A stretch of 64,000 nucleotides of DNA. It comes from Pyropia yezoensis. Its lineage: Eukaryota; Rhodophyta; Bangiophyceae; Bangiales; Bangiaceae. The stretch is taken from NCBI GenBank assembly GCA_009829735.1, contig CM020618.1, positions 6,884,627-6,948,626 on the forward strand, in the 5' to 3' direction. The notes under the pieces were generated by a model that searched no databases, was not told the origin of the DNA, and was given only the letters and a program-made list of their open reading frames with translations. Position 1 is the first letter of the stretch; every line of letters begins with the position of its first letter. The translations under genes were made by a program, and so were the position numbers. Below are positions 1-10,862 of the stretch, piece by piece.

Positions 1-3000
1 TCTCAGTCCCCCTCATCCTAGGCCGGGACTTACAGAAGCAGCATGTCAAGAGTATGCTGCCAGGAGAAGGAAAGGTGCAGTTCAACCATGGGTTTGTGCC
101 GCGGGTGCTGGAGCATCTGGACGCCAAAGCTCGTGTAGTCAAGAACAAGAAGGTCCGCATCCCACCCTCTACCTTGATTCTCTTCAAACCGGTGCTCTTC
201 CCTCCTCGTTCGGGGAGCAAGGTTCAAGTGACCACCCGGACTAGGGGTCAATGCCTGATCTACGGACGTTAGGAATTTTTGGCGAAACGCCGGTTATACT
301 TGGCCCAAGGACATCATAAGAAGGTGGAGAGGCACACCCCATTCTCGGTGCTAATCGTCAACGTGAGCCGGAAGCCGAAAACTCTCGCCAAGGGCACTCG
401 AGTTGGAACAGCAGAACCTTACCGAGGGTTCGCCCGTGCCATGAGCAAGGAGGACCTCTTGAACCTGCAAAAAGAACTGGCATCCAACCTAACCGCCCTA
501 GGCGTACCTCCAGAGCAAGCGCAGGATGGCGGCGTTACCCCGAAACCCGATCAAGCACCACCCAGGATGCCGAATGTCAACCAAGAGAATGTCCCTCCCG
601 ACCTGAAGGAGGCACTGGAGATACTTCTCCAGGAATATCGGCACCTGTGGTCTGGAGAGCTGGGCAAGATGGACGCCACCCTACACCGGATTGAACTCAA
701 GCCGGATGCCAAGCCAATGCACCTGCAACCGTATCGGGCTGGACCATATCGCCCGTATGAGAATGAGAAGCAGGCTAAAAAGATGCTCAAGATGGATGTC
801 ATCGAGCCCTTCGATGGCGAGTGGGCCTTCCCGGTGGTAGTCGTCCCGAAACCTGGCGGTCACTTCCGTTTCTGCGTCGACTACAGGGGCCTGAACGAGA
901 TGACGGTCAAGGATGTATACCCGATACCCCGGATGGATGATTGCATCGACTTCCTTGGTTATGGATGCCACGCTTTTCTCAACACTGGATTGTACTGCGG
1001 GTTACTGGCAGAATCCTCTGGCTGATGAGGACAAGGACAAGACTACTTCCACGTGCCGTATGGGGCTATTCCGGTGCAAGCATCTTCCTTTTGGCCTTAC
1101 CAATGCTCCGGATTCCTTCCGAAGAGCCATTGACATCATCTTGTCGGGACTAAGATGGAGGACATGTCTGGTTTACTTTCACGACATTATCATCTTCTCG
1201 AAGACCCCGGCTGAACACCTAGAGCACCTCCGAGAGGTCCTGGCTCCCCTGTCCAAGGCTGTATTTACCCTGAAGGCAGTGAAGTGCCACCTGCTCCAGA
1301 TGGAAGTGGAGTACCTGGGGCACGTGCTTAATCTGGGGGAGCTCCGGGTCAGCGAGAAAAATTTCAAGGCCCTTCGGCAAGCCCGGCAACCTAAGACCCA
1401 GACGGAACTTAAGAGCTTTCTGGAAATGTGCAACGTCTACCGCCGGGTTGTACGGGACTATGCCCTAATTGCCCTGCCGTTGACCACGCTCACCAGCAAG
1501 AACCTCCCCGCACATCTCCCGGTGCTCGAAGAAGAGCAGACAGCTGCCTTCGAGGAGCTCAAGAGGCGCCTGACCACGACTCCAGTACTGGCGCTACCCA
1601 AGCGGGAGGGCCAGTTTGTTCTAGAAACTCACGCCTGCGGCGTCCAGGTGGGGTGCTCTTTACTCCAGCAACAACCTAATGGGCACTTCCTCCCGGTAGG
1701 CTACTACAGTCGCGTCTTGACTCCAGCCAAGGAGAACTATTCCAAAACGGAGCGCGAGTGCTTGGCGGTCGTCTGGGCTTGTTTCCTGTTACGCTCCTAT
1801 CTAGAAGGACAACAGTTTCTCATCCGGACGGACCACGCCAGCCTAAAAGGTGGCCTTTCCACTGCGCCGACACCATGTCCCGGTTGGAGACTCCTGCAGC
1901 CGATACGGGCCCTATCCCGGAGGATTTACCCTGTTTCATCCTCTCGAATGTAGTCCGTGGCTGGCATGCTCCCTTATACGAGTCACCTGAAGCCCGCCAG
2001 CTGGTCACCATACACCGGATGCTGGAGGCACAGCTCAAGGATCCTCATTGCTTAGAGCTCCGCCACTAGATGGACCTGAACCGGAATAGTCGCTTCTCCG
2101 AGTCAACAGATGGACTCCTGATACGGGTATCACCCTTTGATGGGGCAACTCAAGTCTACGTACCCCGAAGTCTACGAGCTGATATCCTCCGCCTGGAACA
2201 CTCGTCTCCCAAGACCGGACACCCCGGCATCAACAGGATGTATGCTTCAATGCGGCGACACTACTACTGGAAAGCCATAGCAAGTGACGTCCACAAGCTT
2301 CTGGAGGCTTGTGTCTCCTGTGCTAGGAACCTGTTGACCCAGAGGAAGAAGACTTCTAAGCTACGCCTGTTCCCTGCGGGGGAGCTCTTTGCAAGCTTAA
2401 GCATGGACATCCTGGGGCCCCTCCTGAAGCATCCAGTGGCAACATGTACCTGCTCATTATCTGTGACCGGTTCTCCAAGTTCACCCGAGCAATCCCGCTA
2501 AGGACCATCACGGCCCTGGATGTTACGTCGGCCTTCTGCGAGTACTGGTTAGGTGCCTATGGCCCTCTGGACTCCGTCTTAACCGACAACGGTCCCCAGT
2601 TCGCATCCCTGTTCTTCCAAGGAGTCTGTGACCTGATGGGTATCAAAAACATGTTTACTACGACGTATCACCCGCAAACGAATGGCCAGGTGGAACGATT
2701 CAACCGGACCCTGGTGGACATGCTTCGGCACTACGTTGAGGAGCATCAAGAAGACTGGGACGAGCTCCTGGCCGTCCTCACGCTAGCCTACAACGCTCGT
2801 GTTCACCGGACAACAGGGGTCGCTGTTCTAGATTTTGTCACCCCAAGGCGGCTGACCAACCTCTCCCTGGAAAGCATACCGGACGGTCTCCAGCCTGCCG
2901 TGAAGTCGGGCCCCCAGGCAAGGGACGAGTTCCTGGAACAACTGAAGCTTCTGCTCCCACGAGTCAAGGAGTCAATCGCGAAGACCCAGGAGAGATACAA

Positions 3001-3574
3001 GCGGGACTACAACAAGGGTGTCCGGGAGAAGAACAAGGAACTGGGTGGTGGCGACTGCGCTTTCGTGGACAATCACAGCAAGACCCGGAGGAAGCTGGAC
3101 TCCAAGACGGACGGGCCATATGAAATCCCGAGAACGGACGGCTGGACATTCCTTCTAGACGTGGATGGCTCCCCGTACAGGGTGAGCAGCGACCTCGTCA
3201 CTCCAACTCCACCGCCAAGCAAACGGGACCTGACCCGGCGCAAGCGTGCCGCAGTACCCTGGTTATCCCAAGAAGAAGGCCGAGAATATGTCTACGTCAA
3301 GTTTGTAGACCATGCCTGGAGGGAGGGACGCCTGTACCTGCGAGTACGCTGGTTTGGATTCAAGCCGGCTGATGATACCTGGGAACCCTCCAACCGGTTG
3401 CCCATTGCCAATGTTTGCGCCTACACTCGGCGGAACGGGATTGAAGGCACTCCAATGGCCCGAGCTGGCAAGATCCTGGAGTCGGACTCGGAGGATGGCG
3501 AGAAGGACGGAGCTGATCAGAGTCTGCGGGACGAGTCGAGCTCGGCTGCAACGGACCCGGAACAAGAAGAATAA
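1..3574 (+). pseudogene. pol: A1 pol: RT, RNase H, integrase, chromodomain (broken)
   Basis: This is Ty3/gypsy polyprotein coding sequence for reverse transcription and integration. It opens with the protease-to-RT linker (VPLILG-like block at the very start). RT follows with VPKPGG, FRFCVDYRGLNEM and LPFGLTNAP blocks; the usual YLDD box reads YFHD here. RNase H, an HHCC integrase finger near 2220-2330 (HPG, C-x2-C) and the DDE core (SMDILGP, LTDNGPQFAS, GQVERFNRT) come next. The chromodomain near 3280-3440 has the aromatic pattern YVKFVDH, RWFGF and DTWEP. Damage relative to A4: TAG at 270-272, a frameshift near 960, a deletion in RNase H near 1850, TAG at 2067-2069 and a frameshift near 2430. 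The last ORF (2444-3574, integrase core to chromodomain) is intact and ends in an acidic tail. Confidence 0.92.
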
Positions 3575-3720
3575 GAAAAGGGAACGGGTGTATCAAGGAA
3601 AACAAGCAATACAAGCATGGAACTACCAGAAGACAAGCAAGCACCCGCTCGAGCAACCCTTTTCTCCGCCCCGTCCCTCCTCCCTTCTCCCTGGACCCTC
3701 ACCCTCCTTGCTCACAAGTG

Positions 3721-5850
3721 CTACTCCCGGCGTGGACGCTGCGCCGCGGGAGCGTCCTCCAGCGCCGCATCTGCAGCACGACGGGACCCAGAGGACGACG
3801 GGATGACGTAGTGAGGCGGCCGGGACGCCTCGACGTACTCCGCCACCGGAGCAGCACTAGTAGACGCCGGACGCTCCCGCTCCTCCAGGTAGACCCGCCG
3901 ACGCTCCTGGAAGCTCGTGAAGGTTTCCGACAAACGCTGAGCCAAGCCAAGCCGGGTCAAGGTTGCATGTAGCTCACCAACAATCGGACTCTCCGACATC
4001 TGGCCGCTGTCTGCGCAAGCAAACACCTGGACGACCACGTCGTTCAAGACGCTAGCACACGTGCCCAGCACCATGGAAGATCCAACGCCCTCGACCTGCA
4101 CCAGAGGTCGGCCAAGCTGGTCCTTGATCATGCCTACGCCGTACTGGTCGCACGCCGAGCCACCTTGAGTCAAGTACCAGTCAGGCACCCGGAAGCGGGA
4201 GAGCCGCAGAGTCGGCGCCGGAATCTCAAACCGACCTAAGGACGCCGCACCCGTACGGCTAGCACCGACGCCGGAAGCAGGAGTACCCAACTCAAGGGTG
4301 GGCACCGAGCCGCCACCAGCTGTGGAAGTCGCACGAGTAGGAGTGCCCGGAGTAGTAGGCGACCGGATGGTACCGCCGGGAGCAACACCGAGAGCCGCAG
4401 CAGTCAAACGCGGTGGCGGAGAAGCCCGAAGTACCGGTGCAGGAAGGGCGTTGGGCGCAAGCGCCGGCGACGGCGAAAGTGAAGCTACCGGTGCAGCAGG
4501 AGCAACCGGAAGAACTCGAACTCCAGACGGGCGACCAACCACCGCAGCCCACCCCGACTGTTGTACTGGCGGAACAGGTGGAATCAGGTCCAAGGCGGCC
4601 GGCGCAGGAAGACCTCCCTGCTGCGGCCACGCTGGCAGCGGCGTTGCCAGCTGCACCTTGGCTGGAGAAGTCTGGTAGACCACCTGCACCCAACCCGAGC
4701 CATCCTGACGCGAGCTTTTCTGGTCCGCGATCGAGCTCAAGAAAGTCCGGTCGTGCACCGGGAGTTGACGCCGGAAGTCGATCATCGCCTGGAAGAGCTC
4801 CTCGTACTCCGCATCCTGGCTGCACAAGAAGTCGACGGTTAGCTTCTCAATAATCCAGACCATCATCAGGTCCGAGAGAAGCCAGAGCCGGTTGGACACC
4901 AAAGCCTTGTGAAGCCAGTGGTTGGCCGCCAAGACCTTCATCTCGGAAGTGAACATCATGTACGGGATCGAGTGGAATCAGCCATCGATCGACGCCTGGG
5001 CGACAGCGTCAAGGAAGTTTCAGGTGAAGGGGATGCTCGACGGTGCGATCCCGACCGGGATCTCGACATCATACTGCTGTGGGATGACCTTGGGGTAGTA
5101 CGCCGCGCGGCTGGCCTTGTCCAGCTTCCAGAACTCTTGGCGGTTGCAGCTCACGACGTAGTCTCGTTGGCGCCTCCGATGCTCGCCTTGCTCACGCGCC
5201 GGGGACAACATTGAGTACTTCCAGGTCAAGAAGGGCGGCTCCAGAGCTCCCATCTCTGGACGGGGGTAACAGGTCGAGGTCCCCGGTCACATGAGCGCGT
5301 CGTCCCAAACCTTGAGCGCACTGTGGACGTAACCTTCCTCCTCCGGCCACCGGAGCACGGGCGCAGACACTCGGCGCTCGGTCAACGGCAGATCCAGCAC
5401 CAGCGCAAAGAGGAGGTCCTCAAGGCGGGCCAGCAAAGACAAACCAGAAATGCTCTGGGAGCGGTCTTGAGCCAGGCGCATCTGGTCCGCCGTGTACAGG
5501 CGCGTCTTTTCCATCTCGGTCAACACCCCGCGCTGGAGCTCCTTACGCCAGATGGCCAGGCAGTCCTGCTGGCAATGGACCGCGCTGACGTTCCCGACCA
5601 CCGTGGTGTTGCGCCGGGTCTCCAGGGGATCATGACCGAGAAGTATTTCCGGGAGACCCACCGGGGGGGTCTCGACCGGGCGCGATGCCGGAGCCGGGAG
5701 CACTTGATCGGCATCCTCCGCCGTCACGACCGGCGTCCGCGCCGACACACGAGGAGCCGGAGGCAGGAGAGGGGTACGACCACCCGAGTTCTCCTGCACG
5801 GGACCCGCCACCGGATCCACGGGCCCAACCTGAATCTCGGAGCTGGACAT
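3721..5850 (-). pseudogene. A1 opposite-strand accessory ORF (broken), function unknown
   Basis: A long minus-strand reading lies between pol and the 3' LTR and converges on pol with a 146-bp gap. It aligns along its length with the minus-strand ORF of A4. The start is placed at ATG 5850-5848 because the MSSS start and the preceding PLxLDG context are shared by both copies. The N-terminal third (5850-5287) and the C-terminal two thirds (4959-3721, 412 codons) are open, with at least one frame change in the 5290-4960 interval. Layout: Pro/Thr-rich N-terminus, a conserved central block (VEIP, SEM-x-VLxANHWLH, QAMIDxRRQLPVHD, GSGWVQV), a Pro/Ala-rich linker and a helical C-terminal block (VPDWYLTQGG, SVLNDVV, GELHATLTRLGLAQR). 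I recognise no known domain. Conservation across copies argues against a chance ORF. Confidence 0.7.
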
Positions 5851-6032
5851 GCCGTCCAGAACCAAGGGGATCGGGAAGGCCAAGGTGAAGGAAGAAGGAG
5901 GCGGGGCAAGAGGAAGGTGATCACGGCTCTGGGTGATGACTCTCGACCTCAGCACCAGTGTGGACGAGCTCGAGGCTGTGCACGGTGGCACCTGGTACGG
6001 CGCGAGGACGTGCCGGACTAGGGAGGGAGCTA

Positions 6033-6602
6033 CGTAGCATCCCTGGCCCTGACTTGGCGTCGACCCGGGATGGCGACCAAGGGACACCAGGTGCCAGGAC
6101 ACGCCCGCCGTGTGGTGAACGTTGGCGGCCGTGGCCCGTGACCGGCACAAGGATGTGGTGGACTACGCTACCCACCCGTGAGAAAGGGACTTCTGATGGG
6201 TTTTGCATATTTGTGAGGGACTTGATTTGAGAGAATTGGAGTGTGAGACTAGTGAGGGAGAATAGAATTAGTAGTGACAGTGGCCCCCGACCTGATGTGG
6301 TTAGGCACGGGTAGGGGCCACTCGGGGGTAGGAGGGGGCTACCTGGCCAACGAGCCGAGGATCCCCACGATGCACGTTACGAGGGAAAACGAGGCGCTCT
6401 TGGCCCGCGCCCTCAGGAAAAAGACAACTTCGCGCTTGCTTTCCTCCTCCCCATGTGCCCTACCGTGCTAATCTGTTGGCTCTGTCGGTAGGCCCGTGAG
6501 GCAACAGGCATGCCACTCTCGTAGTTCCTTTTTCTGTGATACCTATCCCTTTTCCCCGAGGGATACTGACACGTGTCTGAGAGGATCGAGTTTTGTACCA
6601 CG
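6033..6602 (+). repeat. Family A 3' LTR of A1
   Basis: About 570 bp, matching LTRs at 36654, 51668 and 60613. Its expected TG start is mutated (CGTAGCATCC for TGTAGCATCC) and its last base is G instead of A. The shared end block GAGAGGATCGAGTTTT lies at 6579-6594. Immediately after 6602 the sequence becomes RNase H of element F on the other strand, which fixes the boundary. Confidence 0.88.
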
Positions 6603-8270
6603 TAGCGCTGTTCGTGGATGTTCAGCGTCAATGAGAAGTAGGCCACTGGGCGTCGTCCTTTTCTGTCATCTTGCTCAAGAACAGGGCCAACAGCATACCC
6701 ACAGGCATCTGTGGACACAAGCATGGTGTACGTCGTGTCGAATGGCCGCAGTACTGGTGCACTTGTCGTGAGGGTTGTTAATAGCTCAAAAGCCTTCTGG
6801 GCGTCAGATTTCCATTCTCAGTCGACGTGTCCAGTAAGCCTTATGAGTGGTGCAGCCAAGGATGCCGTTGCCTTAATAAATCGACGATAGAAACTGAACA
6901 TGCCGAGGGAGGATTGCACGTTCTTTTTGCTCAGTGGAGTTGCCCATGATCTAATGACTTGGACCTTGTAGTCCTCCATACAAAAATAATCGTTGGAAAT
7001 GACGTGGCCGAGGTAATCCACACTTGTTTGAGCAAATTGGCATTTGCTGAGCTTGGCGTAGAGCTTATGCTCTGGAAAATTGTCCAGGGCTTGCCTGAAG
7101 TGCTTAAGGTAATCTTCGGAAGTTTTACTGTGGACCAAAACGTCGTCGAGGTAGACACAGATGAAATCGTGGAGAACGGGTCGAAAGACGTTATTCATTG
7201 TGTTCATAAAGACCGCAGGGCATTTGCGAACCCAAACGGTAGCTCAGTAATCTTGTAGAACCCATATTTTGTTCGAAACGCCGTCAGCGGGATAGTATCA
7301 GGGTCAAGCCGGATTTAATGGTAACCTTATCGGTGGTTGATCTTCGTGAAGTACTTCACCTTTCGCACTTGGTCGAAGATGTCGTGAATTCGTGGTAAGG
7401 GATATGCGTTCTTGACACTGGCCTTGTTCAATGCTCGACAATTGATGCACATTCGCGAGCCACCGTGCTTCTTCGCTGTGAAGAGTACAGAGGGGCCCCA
7501 CGGTGATGTGCTTTGTTGGATGAACACCCTTCGTATGAGGGTTGCAAGTTGTGTCTTGAGTTCATCGAGTTCCAACGCAGATAGGCGATAAATTCCACTG
7601 CGACGAGGTTGAGCGTCCGACGTAAGCTTGACGCTGAACTTGTGACTGCGTTAAGGAGGAAGTCCATCCGGAAGCTCTTCTGGGAAGACGTCGGCGTACT
7701 CCTCGAGAATCGCTTGGACTTCATTTTTGTCTTCAGCTGTTCCCATTTTAATTGCATTGATGTGGAGGGTCCTGGAAGGATGTTGGGATTGCTGAAGATA
7801 GCAAAGACAGGAAGTTTTTAGAAAAGGTCCTTGGCGAGGCGTTGCCTACTAATCAGGCCATGAGGCTTCGTGAGGGAGGCGGTAATGAAGATGTTCTTGT
7901 GGTTAAACTTGAAAGAGATCTTGCTATTCTTGTTGTAGATGTTGACATCCTTGCCGTCACGCCATTTCTTTCTGGGCATGATAGCCGCGAAGTCCGTTAC
8001 TTTTGCAGTGACAGTCAAGGTATTTACGAGGGGCGTTGATGCGACGTTAATGGGAGACCCGTCGTCAAATAGCACCTCAACAAGATGGACATTGACAGAG
8101 GCAGTAGAAAACAGAAGCCCGAGACGCGGGCCTTTAAATGGTGACAGCAAGGCTTCAGAAACCGAAGAAGCGTCTGGAACCGGGTTTGCTGACGGTTGCG
8201 GCTTCAGTTCCGCTGACCTTTTGGGCAGTACTTGGCTATATGTCCTTCCTCACGGCAACGGAGGCAGAGT
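6603..8270 (-). pseudogene. pol: Element F gag 3' end and pol: knuckle, PR, RT, RNase H (decayed)
   Basis: Read on the minus strand from 8270. A knuckle CLRCREEGHIAKYC (8267-8220 area) is followed by a protease-like segment (8150-7818) with VEVLFDDGS, where the family usually has D-T/S-G. RT covers about 7575-6818, with MCINCRALNKA, YLDDVLVHS, SKCQF and YLGHVIS blocks. RNase H starts with STDACGYAVG and VAYFS and is cut at 6603 by the A1 LTR. Several frameshifts separate these blocks. F is clearly a different Ty3/gypsy lineage from A-E. Its gag 5' part is displaced to 25346-26092 by the family B insertion. Confidence 0.85.
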
Positions 8271-8913
8271 TGTGTGGGTTTACCGAACCCCTCGGACTAG
8301 GGGCGTCCCCCTTCAGGGGGAAGCGGATCGTGGCGACCTCTGCGCCTGACCAATCGGGGGCAGGAGGGGGTCGCTCCTCCCTCGGGAGGGGCACGCCACG
8401 TCATCCTCGCTAGATCCCCCCATGAATGGGGGGGGGAAGATGAGACAATATCGGGTAGAGCGATTACGCTCGCCCGATTGGAATTGACCTTCTGGCCAGT
8501 GAAGGGAAGTTACCTAGGGCGGGCTACTTCCGCCCCAATCTGGCCAAGATTTAGTGAGATCGCTCCACTGAGCGTGTTTTGCGTGGAGAGATGTGTTGGA
8601 GGGTTCTGAGTGTTTTGATTGGGTGTTTAGTGTAGGGAGTGTTGGCCCGCACTCCGGGGTCCCACAGCGGGCCCTGGACCGGAGGGCTAAAGAGGGATAT
8701 CTGCGCGTGGGGCTGTGCCCGTTGCTTCCCCCTCAGAAAAAAATCAATCTTGCATTACCCTCGTGTTCCTTGTCCCGGACGCTTCCACCTTCGCGTGGAG
8801 CTCTACGTTCCGGCGGTTCTGACTCCAGGGTTTATACCCCGGGTTCCCCACCATCTCCTTAAGGAGGATAAGGTACCCCGTTGGTGTGGGCTTACGCCCA
8901 GATAACCACCACA
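8271..8913 (+). repeat. Family B LTR 1 (outer 5' LTR)
   Basis: 643 bp, TGTGTGGGTTTACC to AACCACCACA. It differs from LTR 2 at 11 sites, all in the first two thirds, and is identical to it in the last ~215 bp. It contains a strong hairpin at 8416-8433 (CCCCCCAT/ATGGGGGG, 2-nt loop), a GAGCG-ATTA-CGCTC hairpin near 8457-8470 and the palindrome CTCCTTAAGGAG near 8855. A TTTATA block lies near 8830, a possible core promoter. Confidence 0.93.
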
Positions 8914-8915
8914 GT

Positions 8916-8933
8916 TGGTGGAGCAGCAGGGGA
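8916..8933 (+). promoter_or_regulatory. Primer-binding site, family B unit 1
   Basis: TGGTGGAGCAGCAGGGGA starts 2 nt after the LTR end. The position and the TGG start (complement of a tRNA CCA end) mark it as the minus-strand primer site. The same 18-mer follows LTRs of families A and D. I could not match the implied tRNA 3' end to a specific tRNA from memory. Confidence 0.75.
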
Positions 8934-9059
8934 GGGGATTCGCTTCGCCTTCTGGTGGAGTCTCCTCTCCTTATGTTGGGTGGTTTCTCGGTCGTGTGCT
9001 CTGTGGTTGGGTTGTGACCCCTGGTACCTTTTCTTTCTTGCCTTTTCAGGTGGGTCGAG

Positions 9060-10862
9060 ATGCAGTCTGATGCTTCTGCTCCTCTTCAAGGAGAAAGTCC
9101 TACACCTGCGGAAACGTCAAACGTGACAGCAGGCACAGGCGAAGTTCCCGGTGGCGCCTCACTGGCCAACCCTGGTGTTTAGTCGGCCGCTCAGCGGGAA
9201 CGCACGAGTTTGTCCCGTTTGGACCTGCATCCGGGTGGAGTGCCAGGCGCCGGTGAGGCTCCCGGCCTGGCCCAAGCCACTCCAGGCGCGACCCCTGATG
9301 GGGAGGCAGCTTACGGCTTCGGCGACCGCTCTACCTTTACTTGCCTTGAGGGGGGGGCCTGGGCCTCACCCACGGGTGGGGGTACATTTGCATCGCCCAC
9401 TCCGGACCGTATGGCTACGGATAATTTTAGAGGCGCCCCTTTGGAGGGCGTACCCGCTGTGGGGGTGTCGTCCTCCACGGCTAAGGGAACTCTTCCTCTG
9501 GCGGCTTTCCGCCAGATGTTGACTGAAGTGGTGTCACCAATTTCTGCTCGACTCGATAAGGTCGAGGGTTCAATCTCTCGATCTGGTCGGCGGACTCGCC
9601 GCCGACTCCACGGTTATTCGCAGACATCTTCCTCTTCAGAGGCAAGTGATGTCCATCCTGAGAGGCGTGGGGCGAGGCGCTTAAGCGCTTCGACCCACCG
9701 CCGGGTGGCCCGTGTGCTATCCCCTGGTCGTAACGGGGAACCGGAGCGGGTTATCCCGCTCAAGATCATACCCGATGATGATACCTTTAAAGGTATCCTG
9801 GATTGCGAGTCTTATGCACTCGCCAACAAGAGCGTACGCTATGATGATGAGATGGCTTACGGCTGAGGCCGGAAGCGCAAAGAGATTTCCCTCACGTTTG
9901 GGCGTGACGCCCTCTGGGACGGGACCCCCCCTCCAAGGGTGTTCAAATTCCTAAATCGCTTCCGTAAGGCTAGCGATGACAACGACCTCTCAGAAGGTCG
10001 GGCTATGTACCTCCTTCCGGAGTTTACCAAAGGGGAAATCAAGAAGGAGCTCCTCTCCCTCATCCCCTCTAAGGCGGGGGGACGAGCGGGAGAGGTCACT
10101 TCGTACTTGGAGCTGGTTAACTGGCTCCTTCGCAGTTACGCGGATGAGGAAGTAATATCAACCCAAGTGGCAGCGTTTAATAACGTTGCCCAAAAGGAAG
10201 ATGAAACCGAGACCGCCTTTGACCGGCGCGTCCGCGACGCAAATGCGCTCTGCAGGTATATACATACTGCGACCCAGCTCAAGAACCGCTTTATGCAAGG
10301 GGTCTGGTGGGAGGTACGGACTGATGTCCGTGAATTTAATACACCAGACACGCCCATAGAGGCGTCGGTACGCTATGCTCAACGCAAAGGCGACATATGT
10401 CGCCGGCGCAATAAGGAGCTGCGGGCCTAATGGTCCGCTGACGCCGCCAAGCGTCAGGCTCGGCGGAATGCCTCTAAAGGCATTGCAGCGGGGGTGGCTA
10501 CTACCCCCAGCGGCTCCTCCGTACCTTCGTTGTACGGGGGGAAGGCCAAAGTTGGCACTGACGCGGGGAGGGAGCGTTTAAATCGCTACCTCTGCTTGGC
10601 TTGTTATAGCCATGAGCATTTTACGCGCCACTGTCCCGACCTTAAAGTCGAGACGCAGGCTAAGTTTGAGAAAGCCCGTATGGAGCGCGCTCGGGTTGAG
10701 GGCCGTACCCCGCGGGGTACGGCGGGGACAGCGCAGCCCGTAGCGGTTGTCACTGAGGGGGGGCCTTCTGGCGCCCCTAAAATGGGGCCTAGCCCCCACG
10801 GGAATATCGAAGAGTCAGAGGACCCTTCATCTGAGGATCCCCCCTCCTCAAAAATCGATTAA
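9060..10862 (+). pseudogene. gag: Family B gag, unit 1 (three in-frame stops)
   Basis: Gag forms the capsid/nucleocapsid of the particle. The ATG at 9060 (MQSDAS) is preferred because it follows a clean polypyrimidine-CAG (possible 3' splice site, 9030-9050) and is in frame with everything downstream. One frame runs to the TAA at 10860-10862 but is broken by TAG 9180-9182, TGA 9864-9866 and TAA 10428-10430. The capsid block (FKFLNRFRKASDDNDLSEG, ELVNWLL) is homologous to the family A and C gags, and a knuckle CLACYSHEHFTRHC lies at about 10593-10634. The stops are consistent with C-to-T changes (CGA to TGA, CAA to TAA). The same stops recur in unit 2. Confidence 0.88.

Larger units (their letters stand above)
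1..6602 (+). mobile_element. Ty3/gypsy chromovirus A1, 5'-truncated
   Basis: The element enters from the left edge of the window inside the protease/RT linker and runs through RT, RNase H, integrase, chromodomain, an opposite-strand ORF and a 3' LTR. It matches copy A4 (51668-61134) module for module, so the missing part is the 5' LTR, gag and most of the protease. Pol carries several nonsense codons and frameshifts, so this copy is inactive. Its 3' LTR abuts RNase H of minus-strand element F. The left half of the locus is outside the window, so no target duplication can be checked. Confidence 0.9.
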
